From: Candidatus Enterococcus leclercqii
GTDB taxonomy: Bacteria; Bacillota; Bacilli; Lactobacillales; Enterococcaceae
Reading direction: 5' to 3'
Assembly (NCBI RefSeq): GCF_009933135.1
Contig: NZ_MAEH01000014.1
Span: 124,001-188,000, forward strand
DNA: 64,000 nt
Part shown: positions 15,774 through 22,990 of the stretch, piece after piece
Position numbering within the stretch: position 1 is the stretch's first letter
Layout of the letters: every line of letters begins with the position of its first letter
Notes under the pieces: generated by a model
The model's input: the letters and a program-made list of their open reading frames with translations, nothing else
The model's database searches: none
Told to the model about the DNA's origin: nothing
Program-made: the position numbers and the translations under genes

Positions 15774-16000
15774 CAAAAAACGCACCCCGTCCTATAAAAA
15801 GGACGAAATGCGTGTAACATTCGCGGTACCACCTTTGTTGATCGATGTGTGTCATCGACCCCCTCGAAGGAGTGCTAAGGGACTCCGGCCCGATCGTTTC
15901 TGGCGATCTATAATGTTGGCAGGTTCTTCTGACCAGTGGGTATCGTTCTTTCAACCGAGGAACGACTCTCTGTGACCTTGTTTAGAATACTAATCCAACT
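15774..16000 (-). ncRNA. T-box leader of proS (tRNA-Pro-responsive)
   Basis: The T-box core AAGGTGGTACCGCG is at 15821-15836 (minus strand). It is followed by a terminator: GCATTTCGTCC pairs with GGACGGGGTGCG, then TTTTTT (15774-15812). Stem I opens with GGCAG, pairs with CTGCC, and has the S-turn AGTA on its 5' side. The 3' side reads GAAGAACCTGCC, placing CCT (complement at 15921-15923) as the specifier, a proline codon. Uncharged tRNA-Pro would stabilise the antiterminator and switch proS on. Confidence 0.9.
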
Positions 16001-16006
16001 GCCTCT

Positions 16007-16035
16007 ATGCTACCGGCAAACAGTAAAAAATGCAA
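16007..16035 (-). promoter_or_regulatory. Probable promoter of the proS T-box transcript
   Basis: On the minus strand TTGCAT (16030-16035), 17 bases, TAGCAT (16007-16012). Both boxes are imperfect, but the position just before stem I fits. Confidence 0.45.
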
Positions 16036-16072
16036 GTCTAAATTCCGTTGCTGGCTGAATTTGCCAAACCCA

Positions 16073-17923
16073 TCAAACGACCATACGGATTTCGACACTG
16101 TCTGTTTTTTCTGTCACGGCTTTTTTCAAGTGACCCGCATATTTTTTAGAGATGGATTCTAAGACCCAAAGATCGAATTCTTCTTTTTCCGGTAACTCGG
16201 TATCGATGCCGCGGTCAAAGATATTTTCCTGATAGTTTGCGGTGTGCTCACAAAACAGATACAACTGGTCTTGATCACAAGTCACTTGCAGACGAATCTT
16301 TCGCTGTCTGGGATCAGCAATTGCATAGGTTTCTCTAGAGGCATGCTCCAACAAGTGTGCTAAAAGCTTGGTGAGATCATCATCAGAGATATTGATCTCT
16401 TCAGGCAGCAGGACTTGAAAATCAATAGCAATGCTGCGTTTTTGTGCTAATTTTTGGTAGCGAGACAAGATCAGATTGGCTAGTGTGTGGTCAGTGTACC
16501 TCGGGATGCCGTCCATCAGACGGGTGTCCTTCATGAGCTTATCAAGGTATTCTTTGGTGCCTTCAAGATTGCCGTCCTCTGCTAACAGTTGCATCATCTG
16601 CAGATTTTTTTGGAAGGCGGTTTTCATTTGCTCTAATTCGGCCATGTGTTGCTGCATTTCTTGGCGGCTTTCTTCTAATAGGGTCGTTTTGACTTCCAAA
16701 AAATTGACTTGTCGTCGGTTTCGTTCCTCACTGGCCATGAAGTCTGTGACAGTGTAGCCAAAGAGAACTAAAAGAATTGCCCCGAAGAACAACCCGCTGA
16801 AGTTGATCTGAGTGTACTCAGTTCCTAGCAGACCCATGATATACAAAAAGCAGTGGGCCAACGCCACTAAAACAATCCATGGTGTACAGACAGCATAAAA
16901 GTGGTTTTTATAATGACTCTCACGAATAGCGGCAACAGTGGCGGCCAATGTACCAAACATATTCATTGTATCCACCCAAGGTTTGATCTCTGGCAGGTCC
17001 GTTTTGGTGAGAATGGCGATAATCAGCATGGCAATGCTAAAGCAGATATGAGGAATTACCCAGAATTTATAGTACTTTTGAACGTGAGTCATTTTTAAAC
17101 AATAGTAGGAAATCAAAAACAAAGGCGTCATAATCGCCAATAAAGTAGCGAGGGTGGAATTGACTGTGGGGCTAAACAGCAGACTAGAAAAAATATCCCC
17201 GGCTGCAGCTTCCAAGCCAATAGTCATGGCAAAACAAGCCAGCAGCAGCATTTCCAGTTCCAAAAACTGTTTTTTCAAAAGTGTCCGTCCCACAAAAAAC
17301 AAAAGAACGATGCTGATAGAAAGGGCAACAATCATCATCAAAATCTGGGGCATCGACACACTGAAGACATAGGCCATAACTGAGTTGGCCTCACCGACAA
17401 AAACACGAGCAGGCAGTCCTGAATAATTTTTATAAGGACTGGAGACTTCTATTTCCAGTGTGCGGCCGACATAATTGCGGGGCAGGTGGATTTCTTGTAG
17501 GGAGTTGCCCGGGTTATCCGAAGGTTGCCCCCCAGTCGAAGCAGGACTGTATTCGTAAATCAACTCGTCATCAATCCAGACCTTGATCCATTGATGATTT
17601 CCTTGAACCAGCAGCATGGGGTTGTTCACTTTTCTGACCATTTTTCTTTCCATGATCATGGCTTCGCCAGTTTCGATTCCTGGCATCTTTTTTATGTAGC
17701 GACTCTTGAAGGTTGTAACCGGATCATCTTTTGGGAAATAGGTCCAAGTATCTTTGATCTCTGAAAACTGGGATTGGGTGAAAGGATGGGTCAGTGCGTG
17801 ACCAAAAAAAACGATGATCGACAAGAATAAAGCGATGACCATTGTAAAGAGGATCCAACGCCAGCCTTTTTTTGAATTTAACTTATAATAGTTATTTATT
17901 GTATCCATAAAATAAAAGCACAT
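16073..17923 (-). CDS. 7TM receptor-type sensor with degenerate GHKL histidine-kinase domain
   Basis: 616 residues from the ATG at 17923; an ATG at 17908 is an alternative, since the AGGAAAGG site is very near the first. One TM helix (about 23-43) precedes an extracellular domain (about 45-185) of jelly-roll character. About seven further helices follow (187-395), the layout of 7TM sensor proteins. A coiled coil (about 400-445) leads to an AgrC-like C-terminal domain. The expected phosphoacceptor RHDxxN is replaced by TAFQKN (435-440). The N-box reads LLAHLLEHASRE (520-531), without the essential Asn, and the Gly-rich boxes are gone (EEFDLWVLESISKKY, 581-595). No response regulator gene is adjacent. 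Kinase activity is therefore doubtful; it may be a ligand-sensing or scaffold protein. Confidence 0.75.
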   Translation of the reverse strand: MCFYFMDTINNYYKLNSKKGWRWILFTMVIALFLSIIVFFGHALTHPFTQSQFSEIKDTWTYFPKDDPVTTFKSRYIKKMPGIETGEAMIMERKMVRKVNNPMLLVQGNHQWIKVWIDDELIYEYSPASTGGQPSDNPGNSLQEIHLPRNYVGRTLEIEVSSPYKNYSGLPARVFVGEANSVMAYVFSVSMPQILMMIVALSISIVLLFFVGRTLLKKQFLELEMLLLACFAMTIGLEAAAGDIFSSLLFSPTVNSTLATLLAIMTPLFLISYYCLKMTHVQKYYKFWVIPHICFSIAMLIIAILTKTDLPEIKPWVDTMNMFGTLAATVAAIRESHYKNHFYAVCTPWIVLVALAHCFLYIMGLLGTEYTQINFSGLFFGAILLVLFGYTVTDFMASEERNRRQVNFLEVKTTLLEESRQEMQQHMAELEQMKTAFQKNLQMMQLLAEDGNLEGTKEYLDKLMKDTRLMDGIPRYTDHTLANLILSRYQKLAQKRSIAIDFQVLLPEEINISDDDLTKLLAHLLEHASRETYAIADPRQRKIRLQVTCDQDQLYLFCEHTANYQENIFDRGIDTELPEKEEFDLWVLESISKKYAGHLKKAVTEKTDSVEIRMVV

Positions 17924-17938
17924 CCTTTCCTAGATTCA

Positions 17939-17966
17939 GTTTATTTTGTTTTTATTTACAAGTCAA
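17939..17966 (-). promoter_or_regulatory. Promoter of the 7TM sensor gene
   Basis: On the minus strand TTGACT (17961-17966), 17 bases, TAAACT (17939-17944). The transcript would begin only about 10 bases before the first ATG. Confidence 0.65.
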
Positions 17967-18000
17967 CCGGGTTAATGAATTAATATAGTTGATGTTTGAC

Positions 18001-18018
18001 GGATTTACACAGAAATCC
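18001..18018. promoter_or_regulatory. Inverted repeat in the divergent intergenic region
   Basis: GGATTT-ACACAG-AAATCC is a perfect 6-6-6 repeat between the two divergent promoters. Confidence 0.4.
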
Positions 18019-18031
18019 TAAGATTAAAATA

Positions 18032-18043
18032 TAACTTAAGTTA
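18032..18043. promoter_or_regulatory. Perfect 12-bp palindrome abutting the sipW-like promoter
   Basis: TAACTTAAGTTA ends 3 bases before the -35 box at 18047, a position typical of an activator or repressor site. Confidence 0.45.
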
Positions 18044-18046
18044 CAA

Positions 18047-18075
18047 TTGAAAAAATTTCTTTTTAATTATAATAT
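18047..18075 (+). promoter_or_regulatory. Promoter of the SipW-like gene
   Basis: TTGAAA (18047-18052), 17 bases, TAATAT (18070-18075), in an AT-rich context. The leader to the start codon is about 120 bases. Confidence 0.6.
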
Positions 18076-18202
18076 AATAAATATTGAAAGCAGCATTCGC
18101 CTATCTTCTTAGCGCAAACTTCAGGAGACTTACAAACGAGAAGGATGGGGAGAGCGTGGGTTTTAATCACCAAGGGTTTTATCCAAGAAAGGAAGCCGCC
18201 TT

Positions 18203-18745
18203 ATGAAGCGTCTGAAACAACTCAATAGCATCAGCTCATTTGCGCTGATTTTTTTTATGGCTCTGGCGCTGGCAGTGACGTTGTTGCCGCATCTGATGGG
18301 TTTGACTGTCGCTGTGATTAGAGACAATAATATGCAAAATGTTTTCCCAAAAGGCAGCTTGATTTTTGTGAAGCATCAAGAAATTGAGGACCTTCATGTG
18401 GGAGAGCTTATCACTTTTTATGTTGATCAAGGAGAAGATATCAAGACGCGACGAATCGTGGCAAAAGATTCTTCTAACAACACCTTCTATACAAAAGGAG
18501 ATAATCAAAAGCAACTGGACTTTGGGTCTGTTTCAAGGCGTAACCTGATTGGACAACCAATTTTTCATCTTCCTTACTTGGGTTTGATAGCTACCAGCAG
18601 TTTTGTCAAAACTGCGCAATTGTTGTTTTGGTTAGCAGCCGCGTTTCTGACATTAACCACCATCAGCGCTTTTTTCAAGCAGGTCCGGCCTAAACCAGAA
18701 AAGCAGACATTATGGAAAGCAAAAGAAGGGGAAGACGCTCCTTGA
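18203..18745 (+). CDS. SipW-like signal peptidase homologue lacking catalytic Ser and His
   Basis: 180 residues, AAGAAAGGAAG upstream of the ATG. One N-terminal TM helix (about 12-35), an extracytoplasmic S26B-type domain and a second TM helix near the C-terminus (about 134-158) match SipW/ER-type signal peptidases. In that family the Ser of SGSMxP and the His of THRI are catalytic. Here the corresponding stretch is RDNNMQNVFPKGSLIFVK, with Asn43 at the Ser position, and KTRRIV, with Arg83 at the His position. Asp100 in YTKGDNQ is retained. It is therefore probably not a peptidase. It is divergent from the 7TM sensor gene and followed by its own terminator. No TasA/CalY-type substrate gene is nearby. 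Confidence 0.7.
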   Translation: MKRLKQLNSISSFALIFFMALALAVTLLPHLMGLTVAVIRDNNMQNVFPKGSLIFVKHQEIEDLHVGELITFYVDQGEDIKTRRIVAKDSSNNTFYTKGDNQKQLDFGSVSRRNLIGQPIFHLPYLGLIATSSFVKTAQLLFWLAAAFLTLTTISAFFKQVRPKPEKQTLWKAKEGEDAP

Positions 18746-18776
18746 TTGCACCAGTTAAGTGGATTGATTATAATAA

Positions 18777-18802
18777 AGCTGTCCTAGTGGGCGGCTTTTT
18801 TT
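18777..18802 (+). terminator. Terminator after the SipW-like gene
   Basis: AGCTGTCC (18778-18785), loop TAGT, GGGCGGCT (18789-18796) with two G-U pairs, then seven T. Confidence 0.8.
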
Positions 18803-18987
18803 GATTGCAAAAGAAGGATAGCATTTCAAATACTGGAAAGTTGCGTTTCTTATTTGAAAAGGTACCTGGTGTCAGTGATGCTAGTGTAAATATCAGCTGT
18901 TGTTCGTAAGAAAACAGAAACTTGTTCATCAGTTGAATGATCCCAAAGCCGCAACTTGGAATGGAGCCAAAGAGAGGATTCGAAAAA

Positions 18988-19671
18988 ATGAAAAATGAAA
19001 TGATGCACCGGCCAGTGGTGAAAAAAGAACTGGTGGATTATATGCGCAGCAAACAAAAGCCTTTGACAGGTAAATTAGGTGAACTGGAACGTGATGCCAA
19101 TCGCCGAGGGGTTCCGGTAATTCCCCATGAAACTGTGGTCTTCATGCAATTTCTTTTGGGACAACTGCAACCAAAACAAATTTTGGAGATTGGGGCAGCT
19201 ATTGGTTTTTCTTCCAGCTTGATGGCCCAGTTTGTGGGAACTGACGGCCATGTGACCACCATTGATCGCTACGACGTGATGATCAAAGAAGCCAAAGAAA
19301 CTTATGTACGTCTGGAATTAGAAGACAAGATTACGTTATTGGAAGGACAGGCGAATGAAATTCTGCCAACGTTGACAGGGCCCTACGATTTTATTTTTAT
19401 GGACAGTGCAAAGTCTAAATATATCGAGTTTTTACCGGAATGTCTGCGTCTTTTGAAAAAAGGCGGCGTCTTGATGGTAGATGATGTCTTTCAAGGCGGT
19501 ACGATTTTGGATCCAATCGAAGAGATTCCACGGAAAAATCGTGCCATTCATCGCAAGCTAAATGAATTTTTAGATGTAGTCACGGAGCACCCGCAGCTAA
19601 CTTCGACACTGCTTCCTCTGGGAGACGGCGTTCTGCTGGTCACCAAAGAGGCAGAGGAAATCCTTTTGTAG
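18988..19671 (+). CDS. O-methyltransferase family 3 protein, TrmR-like
   Basis: 227 residues from the ATG at 18988 (AGAGAGGATTC upstream); two earlier in-frame ATGs lack a convincing site. Rossmann SAM-binding motif ILEIGAAIGFSSSLMA, then TIDRYDVMIKEA, and the metal-binding Asp pairs in FIFMDSAKSKY and VLMVDDVFQGG, as in family 3 O-methyltransferases. In Bacillus the orthologue (YrrM/TrmR) methylates 5-hydroxyuridine at tRNA position 34, so a tRNA-modifying role is likely. It is followed after 80 bases by a hydrolase gene on the same strand. Confidence 0.88.
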   Translation: MKNEMMHRPVVKKELVDYMRSKQKPLTGKLGELERDANRRGVPVIPHETVVFMQFLLGQLQPKQILEIGAAIGFSSSLMAQFVGTDGHVTTIDRYDVMIKEAKETYVRLELEDKITLLEGQANEILPTLTGPYDFIFMDSAKSKYIEFLPECLRLLKKGGVLMVDDVFQGGTILDPIEEIPRKNRAIHRKLNEFLDVVTEHPQLTSTLLPLGDGVLLVTKEAEEILL

Positions 19672-19752
19672 AAAGTCATTTAGTTTTTCGAGAGTAAATG
19701 TGTTAGAGTGTCTCTCAAACGCAGGTGATCAAAAGAGTGGGAGAAGCGTAAG

Positions 19753-20547
19753 ATGAAAAAGCTGACGGAGCTTTTGGCAGCTGCAAGAGCCAAGTGGAAT
19801 AAAAAGGAACAGGTGAAAGAAGACTATTCGTTAGCAACGCCTCCGCTTCTTTTGGTGCCCGGAACCGGCGGGAAAATCAGCCGGTTCGACAAACTGATCG
19901 CTTTACTGGAAGAAAAGCAACCGGTGGCGGTTTTAAAAATAACTGTACAAGAAGATGATACTCTCCTTGTCAGTGGCAGTCTGGCCATTGACAATACTCG
20001 TCCGGTGGTAGTTATTGCCTTTAGTGATGCTTCTGGGGCGGCAGTCCCCAAACAGGCCCATTGGTTTCGCAAGGCACTGATGTATTTGGAAAAACACTAT
20101 CAGGTGAGAGCATATGATTATTTTGGTCATTCAAACGGTGGATTAGTCATCACCGAATATTTGGAAAACGTCTGCTTGTCCATTGATCCTCAGGTGCGAT
20201 TTTTGCTGCTGACAGGAACGCCCTTTGACGGTGTGCGTCAGCAGATTGTTTCCCAGGCTGCTAATCAGCTACAGCAAAATCCTTCAGAAAGCTTGAAAAA
20301 CTATCTTGTTAAACAGTCGCGTCTTCCCAGTAATCTCGATGTGGTCTTGGTAGCAGGAGAGAAAAACGACAGCAACTCTGATGGAATTGTTCCGGTGATA
20401 AGTGTTGCAGCGGGTCTTCAGTTGTACGCGGAGGCTAACAGTTGTCGATTTGTCCTCGTGAAAGGAGCTGGCCATAGCCAGTTAGTCACCCACGAGACCG
20501 TCGTCCATCTGATTGCAGATGAGCTTTGGCATGAGACAGTAAAATAA
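19753..20547 (+). CDS. Alpha/beta hydrolase, DUF915 family
   Basis: 264 residues. The opening LLLVPGTGGKISRFDKLI supplies the oxyanion region. The nucleophile elbow is GHSNGG (Ser127), the acid is probably Asp210 in NSDGIVP, and the base His241 in GAGHSQL. No TM helix, but an amphipathic N-terminus precedes the fold. DUF915 members are uncharacterised alpha/beta hydrolases common in Lactobacillales and listed as cell-surface or cytosolic esterases. GGGAGAAGCG precedes the ATG. Substrate unknown. Confidence 0.8.
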   Translation: MKKLTELLAAARAKWNKKEQVKEDYSLATPPLLLVPGTGGKISRFDKLIALLEEKQPVAVLKITVQEDDTLLVSGSLAIDNTRPVVVIAFSDASGAAVPKQAHWFRKALMYLEKHYQVRAYDYFGHSNGGLVITEYLENVCLSIDPQVRFLLLTGTPFDGVRQQIVSQAANQLQQNPSESLKNYLVKQSRLPSNLDVVLVAGEKNDSNSDGIVPVISVAAGLQLYAEANSCRFVLVKGAGHSQLVTHETVVHLIADELWHETVK

Positions 20548-20603
20548 CGTAAATCTTCATTGGTAAAGCTTAAATGTTCAGCTCAACTCCTTTTAAAAAA
20601 AGT

Positions 20604-20632
20604 TTGACAAGGCTTAGCTCCTTTTCTATAAT
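20604..20632 (+). promoter_or_regulatory. Consensus promoter of tRNA-Arg
   Basis: TTGACA (20604-20609), 17 bases, TATAAT (20627-20632): an exact match to the sigma-A consensus. Confidence 0.95.
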
Positions 20633-20650
20633 GAAACATGTTGCCGCTAT

Positions 20651-20724
20651 GTCGCAGTAGCTCAGCTGGATAGAGCATCCGCCTTCTAAGCGGACGGTCG
20701 GGGGTTCGAACCCCTCCTGCGATG
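20651..20724 (+). tRNA. tRNA-Arg, anticodon TCT
   Basis: Complete cloverleaf: acceptor GTCGCAG/CTGCGAT (G-U at 1:72), D stem GCTC/GAGC, anticodon stem TCCGC/GCGGA with loop CTTCTAA, T stem GGGGG/CCCCT region with TTCGAAC. Anticodon TCT at 20685-20687 reads AGA. CCA not encoded. It has its own consensus promoter and terminator. Confidence 0.95.
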
Positions 20725-20730
20725 CTAAAA

Positions 20731-20766
20731 AACCCCGTGATCCGATGTTGGATCACGGGGTTTTTG
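20731..20766. terminator. Bidirectional terminator between tRNA-Arg and the YjdF-like gene
   Basis: AACCCCGTGATCC (20731-20743), loop GATGTT, GGATCACGGGGTT (20750-20762): a perfect 13-bp stem with a T run on both strands. It serves the converging gene at 20791 too. Confidence 0.92.
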
Positions 20767-20790
20767 ATTTTTGCCAGTGAATATTATCTG

Positions 20791-21465
20791 TCAGCGCCCA
20801 GTTTTTTTGATTCGATAGGTTTCAAAATAGGCAAGGTCTTTGCGGCTTTTAACCCCAGCATAAAGGCCCATCAAAAGCGCTCCGGCAGTGTTTGTAAAAA
20901 GATCTCCCATCGTATCCATCAAAGCAGCTCGACCGACTAATGGCGCACCGCTGCTGTCCGGAGAGTCTAAATAGCGTTGTAAGTTCATATTGGCAACCGA
21001 ATCGCAGAGAAATTCCCAAAATTCCCAAAAGACCCCACAAACGCCGGCAAATGCAAAACCGAAGACTAAAAATAGCCAAGGGGAAACCTCTTTTGCGACT
21101 GTTTTTTTCAAAAGCATCCCGCAAATCCCATAGCCTAATGCCGTCAACAGCATTGGACTGACAGTGTGGAGCACTTTATCCCAGCCGTTGATGAAGCGAA
21201 TCAAATGCAGGCAGGTTCCCATAAAGACCGACAGCCATAAGAAGAACCAATAGAAATAAACAATCGGCTGTGGAATCTCAATTTTCAACAATTTACGAGC
21301 AATCTGCGGCAGATAAATCAGCGCAATTCCTGCCAAGCATTCCAATAAGATGACCGTCATCTCTGGGCGGGGTAGACGGACAGTAATGTATTCGTAAAGA
21401 TTGAACAAGAAGACCAACAGTCCAAAAATCGTGAAGGCCCGTTGAATTTTTCGTTGATTAGTCAT
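20791..21465 (-). CDS. YjdF/DUF2238-like integral membrane protein
   Basis: 224 residues from the ATG at 21465, preceded by AGAGGAGAGG; the longer frame to 21567 is not supported. Six or seven hydrophobic segments. The conserved polar positions of the YjdF family can be seen: WDKVLHT, GVFWEFWEF and DTMGDLFTNTAGALLMG. These Asp, His and Glu residues lie in or next to membrane helices, suggesting a transport or metal-binding role, but the function is unknown. In some Firmicutes yjdF is controlled by a riboswitch; no such element was recognised in this leader. Confidence 0.75.
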   Translation of the reverse strand: MTNQRKIQRAFTIFGLLVFLFNLYEYITVRLPRPEMTVILLECLAGIALIYLPQIARKLLKIEIPQPIVYFYWFFLWLSVFMGTCLHLIRFINGWDKVLHTVSPMLLTALGYGICGMLLKKTVAKEVSPWLFLVFGFAFAGVCGVFWEFWEFLCDSVANMNLQRYLDSPDSSGAPLVGRAALMDTMGDLFTNTAGALLMGLYAGVKSRKDLAYFETYRIKKTGR

Positions 21466-21490
21466 AGGTACCTCTCCTCTCATAGTATCG

Positions 21491-21496
21491 ATTTTA
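21491..21496 (-). promoter_or_regulatory. Extended -10 promoter of the YjdF-like gene
   Basis: On the minus strand TGG-TAAAAT forms an extended -10; a weak -35 (TTAGTC) is 17 bases upstream. Confidence 0.5.
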
Positions 21497-21547
21497 CCAT
21501 AATTGCCAAAAGGGACTAACTGATAAGGTAATAACTGGTCTGTACAG

Positions 21548-21608
21548 GTCTGGTGCCAGACTGCCAATCAGCTGCTCAAAGAAATCCGACGCCAGTCTGA
21601 TTTTTAGT
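21548..21608 (+). promoter_or_regulatory. Mutually exclusive hairpins upstream of the glycosyltransferase
   Basis: GTCTGG-TG-CCAGAC (21548-21561) is a perfect hairpin. Its right arm also reads CAGACTG, which can pair with CAGTCTG further on, directly before ATTTTTA: a terminator-like stem. The two folds compete for the same bases. It lies before the -10 box at 21624, so any effect would be on transcripts entering from the left. Confidence 0.35.
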
Positions 21609-21623
21609 TTTCCGACAATGTGC

Positions 21624-21629
21624 TATAAT
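21624..21629 (+). promoter_or_regulatory. Extended -10 promoter of the glycosyltransferase gene
   Basis: TGC-TATAAT is an extended -10; the -35 is poor. Confidence 0.55.
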
Positions 21630-21669
21630 AGTTGTCAATGATTAAATTACAGTTGTGAAAGGAATATCC

Positions 21670-22734
21670 ATGATCAGAATCACAATGCTTTCCCGAGCAG
21701 ATACCGTTAAAGGACAAGGAGTAGGCAGTGCCTATAACGAATTACTGCGCATGTTGCAAGAACGATTTTCAGACGAATTTCATATTGAAATTAATTCTGC
21801 AAAAAAAGCAGATATTTCTCATTACCATACGATCAACCCTGAATTTTATCTGTCGGCATTGACACCCAAAAGTCGTGGTGTACGGGTTGGCTACGTTCAC
21901 TTTCTGCCAGAAACTTTAAAGGGTAGTATTGAATTGTTTTGGCCGATTCAAAAGATCTTTGACTGGTATGTGATGTCTTTTTATAAGCGGATGGATGTTT
22001 TGGTGGTGGTCAATCCCAGCTTTATTCCTCAGTTGACGGCAGCGGGAATCCCGGAAGAAAAAGTTTGCTATATCCCGAATTTTGTTTCCACCACAGATTT
22101 TTACCCCAAATCAGCTGGCGATAAGCAGATGGACCGTGAGCGATTAGGTTTTTCACAAGATGATTTTGTCGTTTTAGGTGTGGGACAGATTCAAAAACGT
22201 AAGGGAGTGGATGATTTCATCCAGCTGGCCAAAGATAACCCACATATCCGATTTGTTTGGGCGGGGGGCTTTTCTTTTGGAAAAATCACCGACGGCTACG
22301 ATGATTACAAAGAAGTCTATGAAAATCCGCCGGCTAATCTGATGTTTACCGGCATCGTTGACCGTGAGGAGTTAGTGGATTATTACAATGCAGCAGATGT
22401 TTTCTTGCTGCCTTCCTACAATGAATTATTTCCCATGAGTATTTTGGAAGCCTTCAGTTGTCAGACACCAGTGATGTTGCGGGAGCTGGACCTTTATGAG
22501 TCAGTCATTTCCGGCTATTATATCGGCACCAAAGATCGTAAAGAAATGTCTGAAAAGCTCAATCAACTAGCACAAGATCCCGCTCAGTTAACCCATTTTA
22601 GTGAGCTTTCAGCTGAAGCAGCCCAACATTATTCAGAAGACAATGTCGCAAAGATTTGGCATCGTTTCTACACTGAGTTGGCTGCTGGACGCAAGCCGGA
22701 GTTAAACCCGGCCAATCGTGAAGTCAGACCCTAA
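21670..22734 (+). CDS. Glycosyltransferase family 4 protein
   Basis: 354 residues from the ATG at 21670 with GAAAGGA upstream; a GTG at 21655 is in frame but overlaps no ribosome site. GT-B fold. The N-terminal domain begins ITMLSRADTVKGQGVGSAY. The C-terminal nucleotide-sugar domain has VLGVGQIQKRKGVDDFI, then ADVFLLPSYNELFPMSILEAFSCQTPVM, with the conserved E-x7-E motif. No TM helix; membrane association is likely. Related GT4 enzymes in Lactobacillales build glycolipid anchors (glucosyl-diacylglycerol), so that is the leading guess, but acceptor and donor cannot be read from the sequence. Confidence 0.85.
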   Translation: MIRITMLSRADTVKGQGVGSAYNELLRMLQERFSDEFHIEINSAKKADISHYHTINPEFYLSALTPKSRGVRVGYVHFLPETLKGSIELFWPIQKIFDWYVMSFYKRMDVLVVVNPSFIPQLTAAGIPEEKVCYIPNFVSTTDFYPKSAGDKQMDRERLGFSQDDFVVLGVGQIQKRKGVDDFIQLAKDNPHIRFVWAGGFSFGKITDGYDDYKEVYENPPANLMFTGIVDREELVDYYNAADVFLLPSYNELFPMSILEAFSCQTPVMLRELDLYESVISGYYIGTKDRKEMSEKLNQLAQDPAQLTHFSELSAEAAQHYSEDNVAKIWHRFYTELAAGRKPELNPANREVRP

Positions 22735-22852
22735 TAAAAATGGGTAAAACAGCGACTGACGAGTATCTTTTGGCAAAACGTTTTTGTGTCTGTCTTGTAG
22801 TCAATGAAAGCTAAACAACAGCCTACTTTAACGAGCTTGCTATTAAGACTGC

Positions 22853-22888
22853 GACGAGAAAGCCCCTGTTTTTCTCGTCTGTCTTTTT
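22853..22888 (+). terminator. Terminator after the glycosyltransferase
   Basis: GACGAGAAA (22853-22861) pairs with TTTCTCGTC (22871-22879), followed by TGTCTTTTT. It is about 120 bases after the stop codon. Confidence 0.8.
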
Positions 22889-22990
22889 ACAAGGCGCGTT
22901 GAAATAGGCTGTTTTTAGTTTTTGAGTGGCTGTTCAAAGCGGAACAAACAAAGACGAAAATTGGCAATTTCGACATATTAAAGGAAAAAT

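Noticed and set aside
14167-15975. Several plus-strand ORFs across proS and its leader
   Set aside because: They are antisense to a clear synthetase gene and to the T-box; no ribosome sites of their own and no recognisable domains.
18145-18228. 27-codon ORF overlapping the start of the SipW-like gene
   Set aside because: It has GAGAAGG upstream but overlaps the real start out of frame and shows no protein-like features; translation cannot be supported from sequence alone.
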